Shown: piece after piece, positions 44,362 through 55,387 of the stretch
Position numbering within the stretch: position 1 is the first letter of the stretch
Layout of the letters: the number at the start of each line of letters is the position of its first letter
Origin: Salinarimonas sp.
GTDB lineage: Bacteria; Pseudomonadota; Alphaproteobacteria; Rhizobiales; Beijerinckiaceae
NCBI RefSeq assembly: GCF_040111675.1
Contig: NZ_CP157794.1
Location: 1,102,001 to 1,166,000, forward strand
Length of the DNA: 64,000 bases
Direction: 5' to 3'
Notes under the pieces: generated by a model
Databases searched by the model: none
What the model was told of the DNA's origin: nothing
Seen by the model: only the letters and a program-made list of their open reading frames with translations
Made by a program: the position numbers and the translations under genes

Positions 44362-46068
44362 ATGGACGTCTCGGTGCAGGATCTGTTGGACGCGATCGCC
44401 GAGCCGGCCGCGCTCGTGGACGGGGCCGGCGCGTTCCTCGCCGGGAACGCCGCCTACGCGATCGCGGCGCGCCCGCCGGCTCTGTGCGCGTCCGGCGCCG
44501 CGACCCTCGCCTACGGTCCGGAGGCGGACGACGCGCGCACGCGCGCCATCGCGGCGCTCGCGGAAGCGGGGCACGCGGCCTGCGAGTACGTGCAGCCGGC
44601 CGATCCGCCGCGCCACGCGCGCATCGAGGTTTCGCGTCTCGCGAGCGGCGCGATCCTCGCCCGCTATCGGGAGACCACCACGGAGCGCCGCGCCGTCGCG
44701 GAGGCCGCCCGCCTCGCGGCGCGCCTCGAGGCGATCCGCGACGCGTCCTCCGACGCGATGATCAGCATCGACGCGGCCGGTCGGGTGCTCGACGCCAACG
44801 GGGCGGTCGAGACCCTGTTCGGCTACGGGCCCGACGAGCTCATCGGCGAGAACGTCGCCAAGCTGATGCCGGAGGCGGACGCGAGCCGCCACGACGGCTG
44901 GATCTCCGCTTTTCTCGTGACCGGCAGGGCGAAGATCATCGGGCGCGAGCGCATCGTGGAGGGGCGGCACAGGAGCGGCGCCGCCGTCCCCGTGCGCCTG
45001 ACCGTGCGCGAGACCGTGGTCGCGGGGGAGCGCGTGTTCGTCGGCCTGCTGCGGGACGTGAGCGACGTTCGGCGCGCCCACGAGGCGCTCGATCGCAGCG
45101 AGACCAGCTTCGAGCTCGCCCTCGAGGCGGGCCGGCTGGGCTCGTTCGACATCGATCTCACGCGCGAGACGATTCGCGCGGACGCGCGCTTCCGCGCCGT
45201 GTTCGGGTTCGCGCCCGACGCCGCGATCCGCTGCGCGGACCTCGCCCAGCGGCTCGTGCCGGAGGACATGGCGCGCCTGCAGGCCCAGGTGCACGCGGCG
45301 GCGAACGGAGCCGACCTGGATTTCGAGGCGCGGGCGCGGCGCGTCGACGGCGCCGAGGTCTGGATCGCCATGCGCGGGCGGGTCGCCTGCCGGGACGCGG
45401 CCCTGCATCTCGTCGGCGTCGCCGGCGACATCACGGAGCGCAAGGAGGATCAGGCGCGACGCCTGCGCGCCGAGCGCGACCGCTACGTCATCGGCGAGAT
45501 GCGCCACCGCATCAAGAACCTGTTCACCATGGTCAGCGCGATCCTCAACCTGTCCGTTCGCGGCCACCCCGAGGCGCTGCCGTTCAAGCGCGCCGTGGAG
45601 AGCCGCCTCGCCGCGCTCGAAGCGGCGCAGGCGCGCCTGGCGGAATCGGGCTGGCGCGCGACGACCTTCGGCGAGATCGTCGCATGCGAGCTGGAGCCCT
45701 TCCGCGACCGCATGGCGGATTTCGACATGAGGGGCGGCGAGATCGCGATCGACGGCCACGCGGCGCAGATCCTGGCCATGATCGTGCACGAGCTGGGGAC
45801 CAACGCCGCGAAGCACGGCGCGTTGAGCCTCGCGTCCGGACGGATCGCCGTGGCCTGCACGTGCGAGCAGGACCGCCTGGTGTTCACCTGGCGCGAGACG
45901 GGGGGGCCGGCGGTCTCGCCGCCGACGCACGCCGGTTTCGGCTCGACCGTGATCGGGCGCATGGCGGAGCGCTTTCTCGACGCGGCGGTCGAGGCGCGCT
46001 TCGATCCCGCCGGGCTGTCCTATCGCCTCTCGATGCCGGCGGCGCGGGTCATGCCCAAAAGCACGTGA
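44362..46068 (+). CDS. PAS-domain sensor kinase, HWE family
   Basis: A soluble 568-residue sensor histidine kinase. A weak N-terminal PAS-like part (about 1-110) is followed by two clear PAS domains at about 115-235 (AISDAMISIDAAGRVLDANGA-type, VETLFGYGPDELIG) and 240-360 with its PAC DITERKEDQ. The HWE kinase core has the phospho-acceptor H382 in EMRHRIKNLF, the N-box HELGTNAAKHGALS, and the W-x-E motif in VFTWRETGGP that names the family. HWE kinases often feed the alphaproteobacterial general stress response through PhyR. No response regulator adjoins it. Divergent from the GGDEF-EAL gene. Confidence 0.92.
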   Translation: MDVSVQDLLDAIAEPAALVDGAGAFLAGNAAYAIAARPPALCASGAATLAYGPEADDARTRAIAALAEAGHAACEYVQPADPPRHARIEVSRLASGAILARYRETTTERRAVAEAARLAARLEAIRDASSDAMISIDAAGRVLDANGAVETLFGYGPDELIGENVAKLMPEADASRHDGWISAFLVTGRAKIIGRERIVEGRHRSGAAVPVRLTVRETVVAGERVFVGLLRDVSDVRRAHEALDRSETSFELALEAGRLGSFDIDLTRETIRADARFRAVFGFAPDAAIRCADLAQRLVPEDMARLQAQVHAAANGADLDFEARARRVDGAEVWIAMRGRVACRDAALHLVGVAGDITERKEDQARRLRAERDRYVIGEMRHRIKNLFTMVSAILNLSVRGHPEALPFKRAVESRLAALEAAQARLAESGWRATTFGEIVACELEPFRDRMADFDMRGGEIAIDGHAAQILAMIVHELGTNAAKHGALSLASGRIAVACTCEQDRLVFTWRETGGPAVSPPTHAGFGSTVIGRMAERFLDAAVEARFDPAGLSYRLSMPAARVMPKST

Positions 46069-46150
46069 ACTGCCGTGAAAATACAAAATCCTCGCGCAAG
46101 GACGTGAAACGCGGTATCACCATCGGCCACGCGGTTCACGGGGTCAGGAC

Positions 46151-47191
46151 ATGATCAGCAAGGGCATCGTCGACGCCATCGGCAACACGCCGCTCATCCG
46201 CTTGAAGGGGCCGTCGGACGCCACCGGGTGCGAGATCCTCGGCAAGGCCGAGTTCATGAATCCCGGCCAGTCGGTGAAGGATCGCGCGGCGCTCGCGATC
46301 GTTCGCGACGCGGAGGAGAAGGGCCTGCTGCGCCCCGGCGGCGTCATCGTCGAGGGGACGGCGGGCAACACCGGCATCGGTCTCGCGCTCGTCGGCAACG
46401 CGCTGGGCTACCGCACGGTGATCGTCATTCCCGAGACGCAGAGCCGGGAGAAGAAGGACATGCTTCGGCTCGCCGGCGCGGAGCTCGTCGAGGTGCCGGC
46501 GGTCCCCTACAAGAACCCGAACAATTACGTGAAGGTGTCCGGGCGCCTCGCCGAGCGGCTGGCGAAGGAGGAGCCGAACGGGGCGATCTGGGCGAACCAG
46601 TTCGACAACGTCGCCAACCGGCTGGGCCACTACCGTACCACCGGGCCGGAGATCTGGGAGCAGACCGGCGGGGAGGTCGACGCCTTCGTCTGCGCCGTCG
46701 GCACGGGCGGCACGCTCGCCGGCGTCGGCATGGCGCTCAAGGAGCGCGACCCCACCGTGATGATCGGCCTCGCCGATCCGATGGGCGCGGCGCTCTACTC
46801 CTACTACACGACGGGTGAGCTGAAGGCCTCGGGCTCGTCGATCACGGAGGGCATCGGCCAGGGCCGCATCACCGCCAACCTGGAGGGCGCGCCGGTGGAC
46901 GTCGCCTTCCAGATCCCGGACGAGGAGGCGATCCCGATCGTGTTCGATCTGCTGGAGACGGAAGGGCTGGTTCTCGGCGGCTCCTCGGGAGTCAACGTCG
47001 CCGGCGCGATCCGCCTCGCCCGCCATCTCGGGCCCGGGCACACGATCGTGACGATCCTGTGCGACTACGGTACGCGCTATCAGTCCAAGCTGTTCGACCC
47101 GGCCTTCCTGCGCGAGAAGGGCCTGCCGGCGCCGGCCTGGCTTGAGCGTGACAGCGCGATCGACCCGGGACTCGTGCCCGTGGAGGGCTGA
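46151..47191 (+). CDS. cysK: Cysteine synthase A
   Basis: A PLP enzyme that makes cysteine from O-acetylserine and sulfide. The PLP lysine is K43 in NPGQSVKDRAA. The phosphate-binding loop is GTGGTLAGVG, and the substrate loop EGTAGNTGIGLA matches the OASS family. At 346 residues it is some 20 residues longer than enterobacterial CysK, with a C-terminal extension (LFDPAFLREKGLPAPAWL) seen in several alphaproteobacterial enzymes. The ATG at 46151 follows the kinase gene by 82 bp, so it may have its own promoter. A hypothetical alternative is cystathionine beta-synthase, but the loop motifs favour CysK. Confidence 0.94.
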   Translation: MISKGIVDAIGNTPLIRLKGPSDATGCEILGKAEFMNPGQSVKDRAALAIVRDAEEKGLLRPGGVIVEGTAGNTGIGLALVGNALGYRTVIVIPETQSREKKDMLRLAGAELVEVPAVPYKNPNNYVKVSGRLAERLAKEEPNGAIWANQFDNVANRLGHYRTTGPEIWEQTGGEVDAFVCAVGTGGTLAGVGMALKERDPTVMIGLADPMGAALYSYYTTGELKASGSSITEGIGQGRITANLEGAPVDVAFQIPDEEAIPIVFDLLETEGLVLGGSSGVNVAGAIRLARHLGPGHTIVTILCDYGTRYQSKLFDPAFLREKGLPAPAWLERDSAIDPGLVPVEG

Positions 47192-47214
47192 CGGGCTCGG
47201 GACCGCCGGGCGGC

Positions 47215-47345
47215 TCATTCGATGTCGACCGTCGTGCCGTCGGCGTCGACAGGCACGCCGGAGGGCTGATCCGGACCGATCCCGACGCCGACGCCGAAGC
47301 CGCCGTTCGAGCCCCTCTCGCCGTTCCACGGCCGCGACCCGCGTC
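47215..47345 (-). pseudogene. Possible remnant of a Gly-rich exported protein gene
   Basis: In the 281-bp gap between cysK and ilvE, one minus-strand frame reads ...GSNGGFGVGVGIG...DADGTTVDIE and then stops at 47215. The glycine/valine run and acidic end look like the C terminus of a small secreted protein. There is no start codon and a stop lies just upstream in this frame, so if it was a gene it is now broken. The sequence is short, and chance cannot be excluded. Confidence 0.2.
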
Positions 47346-47418
47346 AGAGCGCGGGGCATCACAATTGCTCCTCTTCTCGTGCCGAGATGAGGACGGTGAT
47401 CGCGCCATGAAAGACTCC

Positions 47419-47443
47419 GCGCCCCGGATGCGCTCCGGGGCGC
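47419..47443 (-). terminator. Hairpin downstream of ilvE
   Basis: GCGCCCCGGA and TCCGGGGCGC form a perfect 10-bp stem with a 5-base loop, 30 bp beyond the ilvE stop on the minus strand. The following bases on that strand are GGAGTCTTTC, a weak T stretch, so it is a probable but imperfect intrinsic terminator. Confidence 0.5.
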
Positions 47444-47472
47444 TGCAAACAATCCGTGAGAGCGGATAAGGA

Positions 47473-48345
47473 TCAGGCGGCCTTCACGCCGGAATGCGCG
47501 AATTCCCAGTACATGTCCCGCGCCTTGCGGGCGAACGGACCGGGCTGCAGCTCCCGGTCTTCGATCTTCACCACGGGCGTGATCTTCGAATAGTTGCCCG
47601 ACATGAAGATCTCGTCGGCCGCGAGGAAGTCGTCGTAGGTCAGCGTCGTCTCCCGCACGGTCGCGCCGCTCTCGCGCAGGAGCGCGATGACGCGCTGGCG
47701 GGTGATCCCGTTGAGGAAGGTGCCGTTCGGGGCCGGGGTGAGCACCTCGCCGCCGCGGGCCATGAAGATGTTGGCGGTCGCGGTCTCGGCGACGTTGCCC
47801 AGCATGTCGAGGACGAGCGCGTTGTCGAAGCCTTGGTCCATCGCGTCCTTCAGGGCGCGGGCGTTGTTGGGGTAGAGGCAGCCCGCCTTGGCGTCCGTCG
47901 GCATCGTCTCGAGGGAAGGGCGGCGGAACTTGCTCTTGGTGATGCGCGCGCCCTTGCCCGGCGGCGGCAGCGGCGCCTCGAACAGGCACAGGCAGAAGCC
48001 GATGTCGTCCGGGTCGGGCAGGATGGTCGACGGGCCTTCGCCGACGCCCCAGTACATCGGCTTGACGTAGAGCGCGACGTCGCCGCCGAACTTCTTCGCG
48101 CCGTCCTGCGTGAGCCCGACGATCTCCTCGGCCGACATGGTGGGGTTCAGCCCCAGCGTCCGCGCGGAGCGGTTGACGCGCTGGGCGTGCAGGTCGATGT
48201 CCGGCGCCGTGCCCTCGAACACGCGCGCGCCGTCGAACACCATGGAGGCAAGCCAGGCGGCATGAGTGCGCGGACCCATGATGCCGGGATTGCCTTCGTG
48301 CCAGTCGCCCTCGAAATAGGTCCAGGTCCGCGAGAACTGCGCCAC
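47473..48345 (-). CDS. ilvE: Branched-chain amino-acid aminotransferase
   Basis: A PLP-dependent fold-IV aminotransferase (290 residues) that exchanges amino groups between glutamate and Leu, Ile or Val. The PLP lysine is K153 in DAKAGCLYPNN. Other signatures are WLASMVFDGARVFEG, LALVLD-type DNALVLDMLGNVAETATANIF, and the NGITRQRVIALL cofactor loop. The reading frame is open far upstream, but GTG 48345 begins at the family N terminus and has a strong GGAGGA Shine-Dalgarno nine bases ahead. A D-amino-acid aminotransferase is less likely given length and motifs. A hairpin follows the stop. Confidence 0.93.
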   Translation of the reverse strand: MAQFSRTWTYFEGDWHEGNPGIMGPRTHAAWLASMVFDGARVFEGTAPDIDLHAQRVNRSARTLGLNPTMSAEEIVGLTQDGAKKFGGDVALYVKPMYWGVGEGPSTILPDPDDIGFCLCLFEAPLPPPGKGARITKSKFRRPSLETMPTDAKAGCLYPNNARALKDAMDQGFDNALVLDMLGNVAETATANIFMARGGEVLTPAPNGTFLNGITRQRVIALLRESGATVRETTLTYDDFLAADEIFMSGNYSKITPVVKIEDRELQPGPFARKARDMYWEFAHSGVKAA

Positions 48346-48478
48346 GGCCGCTTCCTCCTCACACGAATTGGTCAGTGCTTCTGCCCGATCGAAGCCCGCG
48401 CCGTTCCGCGCGTCAACTCGGAAAAGCGCGGGGCGGCGATGACAAAAGCCGATCGTTCGGATCAGCCGGGCTGATGGG

Positions 48479-48967
48479 TCACGGGATCCGGCAGTAGTGC
48501 CGCCGGCCGTCGTAGCCGAGGAAGGTGAAGCTGTGCGGGTCGAACGAGCGGTACTTGCGCGCGCAATAGGCGATCGCGTCGGCGTCGCCGTAGCGCACGC
48601 GCGGCGCGCGCCGCACCGGCGGCTGCGGCACGGTGAGCGCCTGGCCGAGGATCGCGCCGGTGGCGAGCCCGATGATGCCGGCGGCCACCGCCGCGCCGGG
48701 ATCGTAGGGCCGGTAGAGGTCGCGCGGGTAGCGGTGCCGGTAGACCCGGCGAGGATGGTAGGCGTAGCCGTCGTAATGGCGGCGGCGGTCGTAGTAGACG
48801 GGCCCGCGATAGGCCTCGACGTGGAACGAGATGCCGGGATGGCCGCGATCGTAGCTCGGGCTCGCGTACCAGACGCCGCGGCCCTCGGCGGCGGCGGGGG
48901 AGGCGGCGCCGAGGGACGCCGCTGCGAGCGCCGCGGCGGCGAGGAGGGTGAGGAGGAGGTTTCGCAT
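48479..48967 (-). CDS. BA14K-like exported protein
   Basis: A 162-residue secreted or periplasmic protein. An N-terminal signal peptide (MRNLLLTLLAAAALAAASLGA...PAAA-E) is clear, and the mature part is rich in Tyr, Arg and His. The C-terminal segment AYCARKYRSFDPHSFTFLGYDGRRHYC matches the BA14K family, known from a 14-kDa immunoreactive Brucella protein with lectin-like activity. Two cysteines in that segment could form a disulfide. A Gly/Ala helix (AAGIIGLATGAILG) before it resembles a glycine-zipper. I begin at ATG 48967, at the signal peptide, rather than at 49084. Confidence 0.85.
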   Translation of the reverse strand: MRNLLLTLLAAAALAAASLGAASPAAAEGRGVWYASPSYDRGHPGISFHVEAYRGPVYYDRRRHYDGYAYHPRRVYRHRYPRDLYRPYDPGAAVAAGIIGLATGAILGQALTVPQPPVRRAPRVRYGDADAIAYCARKYRSFDPHSFTFLGYDGRRHYCRIP

Positions 48968-49194
48968 GGTCTGACGCCTCTTCGTTGCCCGCGCGATCGG
49001 GTCCCCCACCGCGATCCTCGTGACCGTTCTGTCGCCGGTCGCGCGTCGGAGATGCAGCATACCATCGATGGCGAAGCGGCCCAAGCGAGGCGGAGGACCC
49101 GCGCCCGCGGCGGGGGAGGGCGGCTCGCCCGGCGCTTCCCGTCCGCCGTCCGCCTCGCTATGGTCCGGCCCTCCGAACCCGAGGACGAACGCCC

Positions 49195-50139
49195 ATGCCC
49201 CTCACCGTCGCGGTCCAGATGGACCCCATCGAGCACATCAAGATCTCCGGCGACACGACGTTCGCCCTGCTGCTCGAGGCGCAGCGGCGGGGGCATGCGC
49301 TCGTCTACTGGACGCCGGACAAGCTCTCGATGCGCGAGGGGCGGGTGGTCGCGGGGGTGCGGGACCTGACGGTGCAGGATGTCGAGGGCGCGCATTTCAC
49401 GCTCGGCGAGGCGCGGCGCGTGGCGCTCGAGGACGCGGTCGACGTGGTGCTGATGCGCCAGGACCCGCCCTTCGACCTCGCCTACATCACGGCGTCCCAC
49501 CTGCTCGAGCGCGTCCACCCGAAGGTGCTCGTCGTCAACGATCCGCACCACGTGAGGAACGCGCCGGAGAAGATCTTCGTCACCGAGTTCCCGCACCTGA
49601 TGCCGCCGACCCTGATCTCCCGCGACAAGGCGGAGATCGAGGATTTCCGCCGCGAGCACGGCGCCGTGGTGATGAAGCCGCTCCACGGCCACGGCGGCGC
49701 GGCGGTGGTGCGGCTGATGCCGGACGACCCGAATTTCGGCTCGCTGTTCGACCTGTTCTCCGTGACCTTCCGCGAGCCCTGGGTGATCCAGAAGTTCCTG
49801 CCGCGCATCACCGAGGGCGACAAGCGCATCCTCCTCGTCGACGGCGAGGCGCGGGGCGCGGTCAACCGCGTGCCGGCGACGGGCGACATCCGCTCCAACA
49901 TGGTCCGCGGCGGGGGCGCGGTGGCGACGTCGCTCAGCGACGAGGAGCGCGAGATCTGCGAGACGATCGGGCCACACCTGAAGCGGATGGGGCTGATCCT
50001 GGTCGGCATCGACGTGATCGACGGGCTCCTCACCGAGATCAACGTCACCTCGCCCACCGGCGTGCGCGCCGTGAAGAGCCTCGGCGGCCCGGACGTCGCG
50101 GTGGACGTGTGGGACGCGATCGAGGCGAAGCGGGGCTGA
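49195..50139 (+). CDS. gshB: Glutathione synthetase
   Basis: The ATP-grasp ligase that joins glycine to gamma-glutamylcysteine in the cytosol. The 314-residue protein starts with [30 protein letters not shown], typical of GshB. It continues with [41 protein letters not shown], the ATP-grasp core [20 protein letters not shown] and [10 protein letters not shown] near the end. All nucleotide and metal contacts appear intact. ATG 49195 is standard. It is flanked by a divergent BA14K gene and a convergent exported protein, so it is probably a single-gene transcript. Confidence 0.96.
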   Translation: MPLTVAVQMDPIEHIKISGDTTFALLLEAQRRGHALVYWTPDKLSMREGRVVAGVRDLTVQDVEGAHFTLGEARRVALEDAVDVVLMRQDPPFDLAYITASHLLERVHPKVLVVNDPHHVRNAPEKIFVTEFPHLMPPTLISRDKAEIEDFRREHGAVVMKPLHGHGGAAVVRLMPDDPNFGSLFDLFSVTFREPWVIQKFLPRITEGDKRILLVDGEARGAVNRVPATGDIRSNMVRGGGAVATSLSDEEREICETIGPHLKRMGLILVGIDVIDGLLTEINVTSPTGVRAVKSLGGPDVAVDVWDAIEAKRG

Positions 50140-50149
50140 CGCCCCGTCC

Positions 50150-51070
50150 TCAATTGTCCTGCGGCAGGATCGACAGCGGCGCGGCGCCGGGGGCGGCGTC
50201 TGTCTCGGCGCCCGCGGCGGCGGGCGGGGGCAGGAAGCCGAGGCGCTGCTGGAGGAGCGCGGCGCGGGCCTGGGTGAAGCGCGCCGCGCACAGGCCGTGC
50301 GCTTCCTCGCCGGCGAAGCGGGCGCAGGCGGTGACGCGCTCGGCCGAGAAGCCGGCCTGCTCGGCGAGCACGGCGCGCAGCGCGTCGCCGTCGGAGCGCT
50401 CCGTCATCATCCGGTAGGCGGCGCGCACGTCCTCGTCCGCCTCGGCGCGGTCGCGGGCGATGCGCTCGGGGTCGGTCGGCAGCGCCTCGGGCTCGGGTCC
50501 CCACATCCCGTTCGGGTCGACCCGGCAATCCGCGGCCTCGAAGGTGCAGAAGCCCTCGTGCGCGACGAGGGCGGCGTCGGAGAACAGGGTCAGCACCACC
50601 GGGCAGGCCGGGGCGGCGAGCCGGTAGCGGGCGTAGCGTCCGAGCGACGGTACGGGCTCCAGCCGTACGCCGCCGGCCGCCTCGTCCGCGATGGTGACGC
50701 GGCAGATCTCCTGCGCGTCCGTGACGCCGCGGCCCTCCAGCGTCAGCGTCGCGGCGAGGCCGCCATCGGCCCGGGAGAGGCGCAGCTCGCCCTCGCGCGC
50801 GTCGCGCCGCAGGGTGAGCTGCGTGACGTCGGCCTGCGGCGCGGGGGCTGTGGCGCCCGCGGGCGGCGAAGGCGCGGCCGGATCGATCGGCTGCGGCCCG
50901 GCGGGCGCTGTGGGCGCCGTCGGCGCGTCCGGCGCCTGCGGGGCCGGCAGCTCGGGGACGCTCAGGGGCGGCAGGTTGAACTGCGCGCCCGGCAGCTCGA
51001 GCGGCTGGCCCGAGGCGGAGCCGGCGGCGAACAGGGCCAAAAGCGCGACGAAAGGCGCGGAAGCGGGCAT
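50150..51070 (-). CDS. Hypothetical exported protein with Pro/Ala-rich linker
   Basis: A 306-residue protein starting with a signal peptide (MPASAPFVALLALFAAGSASGQ). A low-complexity linker rich in Pro, Ala and Thr covers about residues 40-85. The following folded part (about 90-220) has six cysteines, suggesting disulfides, and a beta-rich, all-periplasmic fold. The last 85 residues are helical with two cysteines (ACARFAGEEAHGLC). I recognise no family with confidence. I start at ATG 51070 because the signal peptide begins there; the longer frame up to 51346 runs into the dnaK upstream region. It converges on gshB with 10 bp between stops. Confidence 0.75.
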   Translation of the reverse strand: MPASAPFVALLALFAAGSASGQPLELPGAQFNLPPLSVPELPAPQAPDAPTAPTAPAGPQPIDPAAPSPPAGATAPAPQADVTQLTLRRDAREGELRLSRADGGLAATLTLEGRGVTDAQEICRVTIADEAAGGVRLEPVPSLGRYARYRLAAPACPVVLTLFSDAALVAHEGFCTFEAADCRVDPNGMWGPEPEALPTDPERIARDRAEADEDVRAAYRMMTERSDGDALRAVLAEQAGFSAERVTACARFAGEEAHGLCAARFTQARAALLQQRLGFLPPPAAAGAETDAAPGAAPLSILPQDN

Positions 51071-51399
51071 GCGAGGCAAGTACGGGACCCGTCGTCGACG
51101 ATGGAGCCGCGACCCTACGCGCGCGCCGCGCGGGAGTCCATCGGAAGGAAGTCCGTCCCAGACCCTTCCGCCGAGCAGATCGCGCCCCGCTCGCCCTTGA
51201 ACGGCCGCGTCCGGCGGCCCATGTCCCGCCTTGCGGCGTGATTTGGGCGAGCCTATATCAGCCGCGATCCGAACGGGGCTGGTTCGGGGCGCCGAGCGCG
51301 CCGCGCGGGCCGGCTCCAGCCGACAGTTTGCAGTGAAGTCAGCCATGGGCCGAGTCGCTACGGGGCTCGGCGGTCTGCTTGAAAGTGAGGGATCCCGCC
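51071..51399. other. 329-bp intergenic region, divergent toward dnaK
   Basis: The only gap above 300 bp. It holds the heat-shock promoter of dnaK (see 51230-51261) and roughly 130 bp of dnaK leader, ending in a GAGGGA ribosome site before ATG 51400. The left part should contain the promoter of the exported-protein gene, which I could not pinpoint. No small gene, tRNA, CIRCE element or riboswitch is apparent. Confidence 0.6.
51230..51261 (+). promoter_or_regulatory. Sigma-32 (RpoH) heat-shock promoter of dnaK
   Basis: CTTG (51230-51233), 18 bp, then CCTATATCAG (51252-51261). This matches the alphaproteobacterial RpoH consensus CTTG-N17/18-CYTATNTNNG at every fixed position. Transcription would start near 51268, giving a leader of about 130 bases. 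Confidence 0.8.
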
Positions 51400-53322
<1,923 letters not shown>

Positions 53323-53513
53323 TCCGCGCGCGCGCATGAACGGCGCCGCGTCCGATCGAGCCTTCCGGCTCGGCGGGCGCGGCGTCCGCGTGTCCCCCCG
53401 CGGGACGCGTTCCGACCCCGAGCGCGGCCCGGGTCCCAGCCCCGCGCCGCTCGCCGCCACACCCCGCGAGGTCCACCCGCGAGGCGGCGATCTGACCGAA
53501 GGCACCGGCCCCG

Positions 53514-54668
53514 ATGTCGAAGCGCGACTATTACGAGATCCTCGGCGTCGAGAAGACGGCTGACGAGAAGGTTCTGAAGAGCGCCTTCCGCAAGCTCGCG
53601 ATGCAATGGCACCCGGACCGGAACCCGGGCAACGCCGAGGCCGAGCTGAAGTTCAAGGAATTGAACGAGGCCTACCAGGTCCTTTCCGATCCGCAGAAGC
53701 GCGCGGCCTACGATCGCTTCGGCCACGGCGCGTTCCAGGGCGGCGGGGGGCCGGGCGGCGGCCCGGGCTTCGGCCCGGACTTCTCCGACTTCATGTCGGA
53801 CATCTTCGAGAACTTCTTCGGCGAGGGCGGTCCCCGGCGCGGCGGGCGCGGCGGCGGCACGGGCCGCGAGCGCGGGGCGGACCTGCGCTACAATCTCGAG
53901 ATCACGCTCGAGGACGCCTTCAAGGGCAAGACCGAGGATCTCAAGATCCCCACCGCCATCGCCTGCGAGGCCTGCGGCGGCTCGGGCGCGAAGCCGGGCT
54001 CGAAGCCCAAGACCTGCGGCACCTGCAACGGCTACGGCCGCGTGCGGGCGACGCAGGGCTTCTTCACCATCGAGCGCACCTGCCCGACCTGCCTCGGCCG
54101 CGGCGAGGTGATCGACGATCCCTGCGAGATCTGCCAGGGCGCCGGGCGCGTCACCCGCGAGCGGACGCTCTCGGTCAACATCCCGGCCGGCGTCGAGGAA
54201 GGCACCCGCATCCGCCTCGCCGGAGAGGGCGAGGCCGGCCTGCGCGGCGGGCCCGCCGGGGACCTCTACATCTTCCTGTCGATCGCGCCGCATTCCTTCT
54301 TCCAGCGCGACGGAGCGGATCTTTTCGCGCGCGTACCCATTCCCATGGCGACCGCGGCGCTCGGCGGCGAGGTGACCGTGCCCGTCATCGACGGCTCCGA
54401 CGCGCGGGTGAAGATCCCGGAGGGGACGCAGACGGGCAAGCAGTTCCGTCTGCGCGGAAAGGGCATGCCGGTTCTGCGTTCGCGCGACTTCGGCGACCTC
54501 TACATCCAGGTCGTCATCGAAACGCCGCAGAACTTGACGAAAAGGCAGAGGGAGCTCTTGCGCGAATTCGAGTCGGAGTGCTCGCGCGACACTCATCCGG
54601 AGAGCCACGGCTTCCTCAACCGCGTACGCGAGTTCTTCGACGGTCTCGGCGGTTCGGGCCGGGCTTGA
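53514..54668 (+). CDS. dnaJ: Chaperone protein DnaJ (Hsp40)
   Basis: The type-I Hsp40 that stimulates DnaK. The J domain (about 1-70) keeps HPD at residues 33-35. A Gly/Phe-rich stretch (about 75-125) follows. Four zinc-binding repeats are clear: [24 protein letters not shown] and CEICQGAG. The C-terminal beta-sandwich binding domains end at DGLGGSGRA. The 384-residue length is normal. The 191-bp gap after dnaK holds no gene, so dnaJ may be read from the dnaK promoter or from one of its own that I did not identify. Confidence 0.98.
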   Translation: MSKRDYYEILGVEKTADEKVLKSAFRKLAMQWHPDRNPGNAEAELKFKELNEAYQVLSDPQKRAAYDRFGHGAFQGGGGPGGGPGFGPDFSDFMSDIFENFFGEGGPRRGGRGGGTGRERGADLRYNLEITLEDAFKGKTEDLKIPTAIACEACGGSGAKPGSKPKTCGTCNGYGRVRATQGFFTIERTCPTCLGRGEVIDDPCEICQGAGRVTRERTLSVNIPAGVEEGTRIRLAGEGEAGLRGGPAGDLYIFLSIAPHSFFQRDGADLFARVPIPMATAALGGEVTVPVIDGSDARVKIPEGTQTGKQFRLRGKGMPVLRSRDFGDLYIQVVIETPQNLTKRQRELLREFESECSRDTHPESHGFLNRVREFFDGLGGSGRA

Positions 54669-54735
54669 CGCGACAAGGCGTCGTTGATCTAAACGGGCGC
54701 CCGGTGAGCCGGGCCGTTGCAGAAGGGATTCGCGC

Positions 54736-55347
54736 GTGCTGCCTCAGTCTCATCGGCAACCGCAGAAGAAGGCTCCGATCAAGCTCGACGACGAGGCGCG
54801 CTTCCTGCGCTCCTGGATCGAGCGGCCGCTCGTCACCGGCGCGGTGACGCCGTCGGGCAAGCTTCTGGCGAAGACGATGGCGGCCTACGTCGATCCGCGG
54901 ATGTCGGGCCCCGTCGTCGAGCTCGGCCCCGGGACCGGCCCCGTCACGGACGCGCTCCTCGCCCGCGGCGTCGAGCAGGAGCGGCTCGTCCTCGTCGAGT
55001 TCAACCCGGATTTCTGCCGGTTGCTGAAGGCCCGCTTTCCGCGCGCCACCATCGTCCAGGGCGACGCCTACGACATCCGCACCACGCTCGGCGAGCTGAT
55101 CGAGACGCCGTGCGCGGCGACGATCTCCTCGTTGCCCCTGTTCACCAAGCCCGTCGAGCAGCGCCTCGCCCTCCTGCGCGCCGCCCACGACCTCTCGCGT
55201 CCCGGCGCGCCCTTCGTGCAGTTCACCTACGCGGTGGTGCCGCCGATCCCCAAGCAGCCGAGCGAGTACACCGCGACGCCCTCCCAGCGCATCTGGCTGA
55301 ACCTGCCGCCCGCAAGGGTGTGGGTGTATCGCCGGCCGGGGGCCTGA
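54736..55347 (+). CDS. pmtA: Phospholipid N-methyltransferase PmtA-like
   Basis: A 203-residue SAM-dependent methyltransferase matching rhizobial PmtA enzymes, which methylate phosphatidylethanolamine stepwise to phosphatidylcholine at the inner membrane. The SAM loop is VVELGPGTGPVT (about 60-71). LVLVEFNPDFCRLL is the acidic ribose contact and GDAYDI the adenine contact. The basic N-terminal helix (DDEARFLRSWIERPLVTGAV) is like the membrane-binding helix described for Agrobacterium PmtA. Start GTG 54736. It lies 67 bp after dnaJ. An rRNA dimethyladenosine-like activity was considered, but the length and N terminus favour PmtA. Confidence 0.85.
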   Translation: MLPQSHRQPQKKAPIKLDDEARFLRSWIERPLVTGAVTPSGKLLAKTMAAYVDPRMSGPVVELGPGTGPVTDALLARGVEQERLVLVEFNPDFCRLLKARFPRATIVQGDAYDIRTTLGELIETPCAATISSLPLFTKPVEQRLALLRAAHDLSRPGAPFVQFTYAVVPPIPKQPSEYTATPSQRIWLNLPPARVWVYRRPGA

Positions 55348-55387
55348 TCCGCCGTCGAGCGACGGAGGCGGCCGCCCTCTTCCCGCA

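Noticed and set aside
46992..47408. A 138-residue minus-strand frame between ilvE and cysK
   Set aside because: It overlaps the cysK 3' end by 200 bases and its translation is Ser/Arg/Pro-rich without structure.
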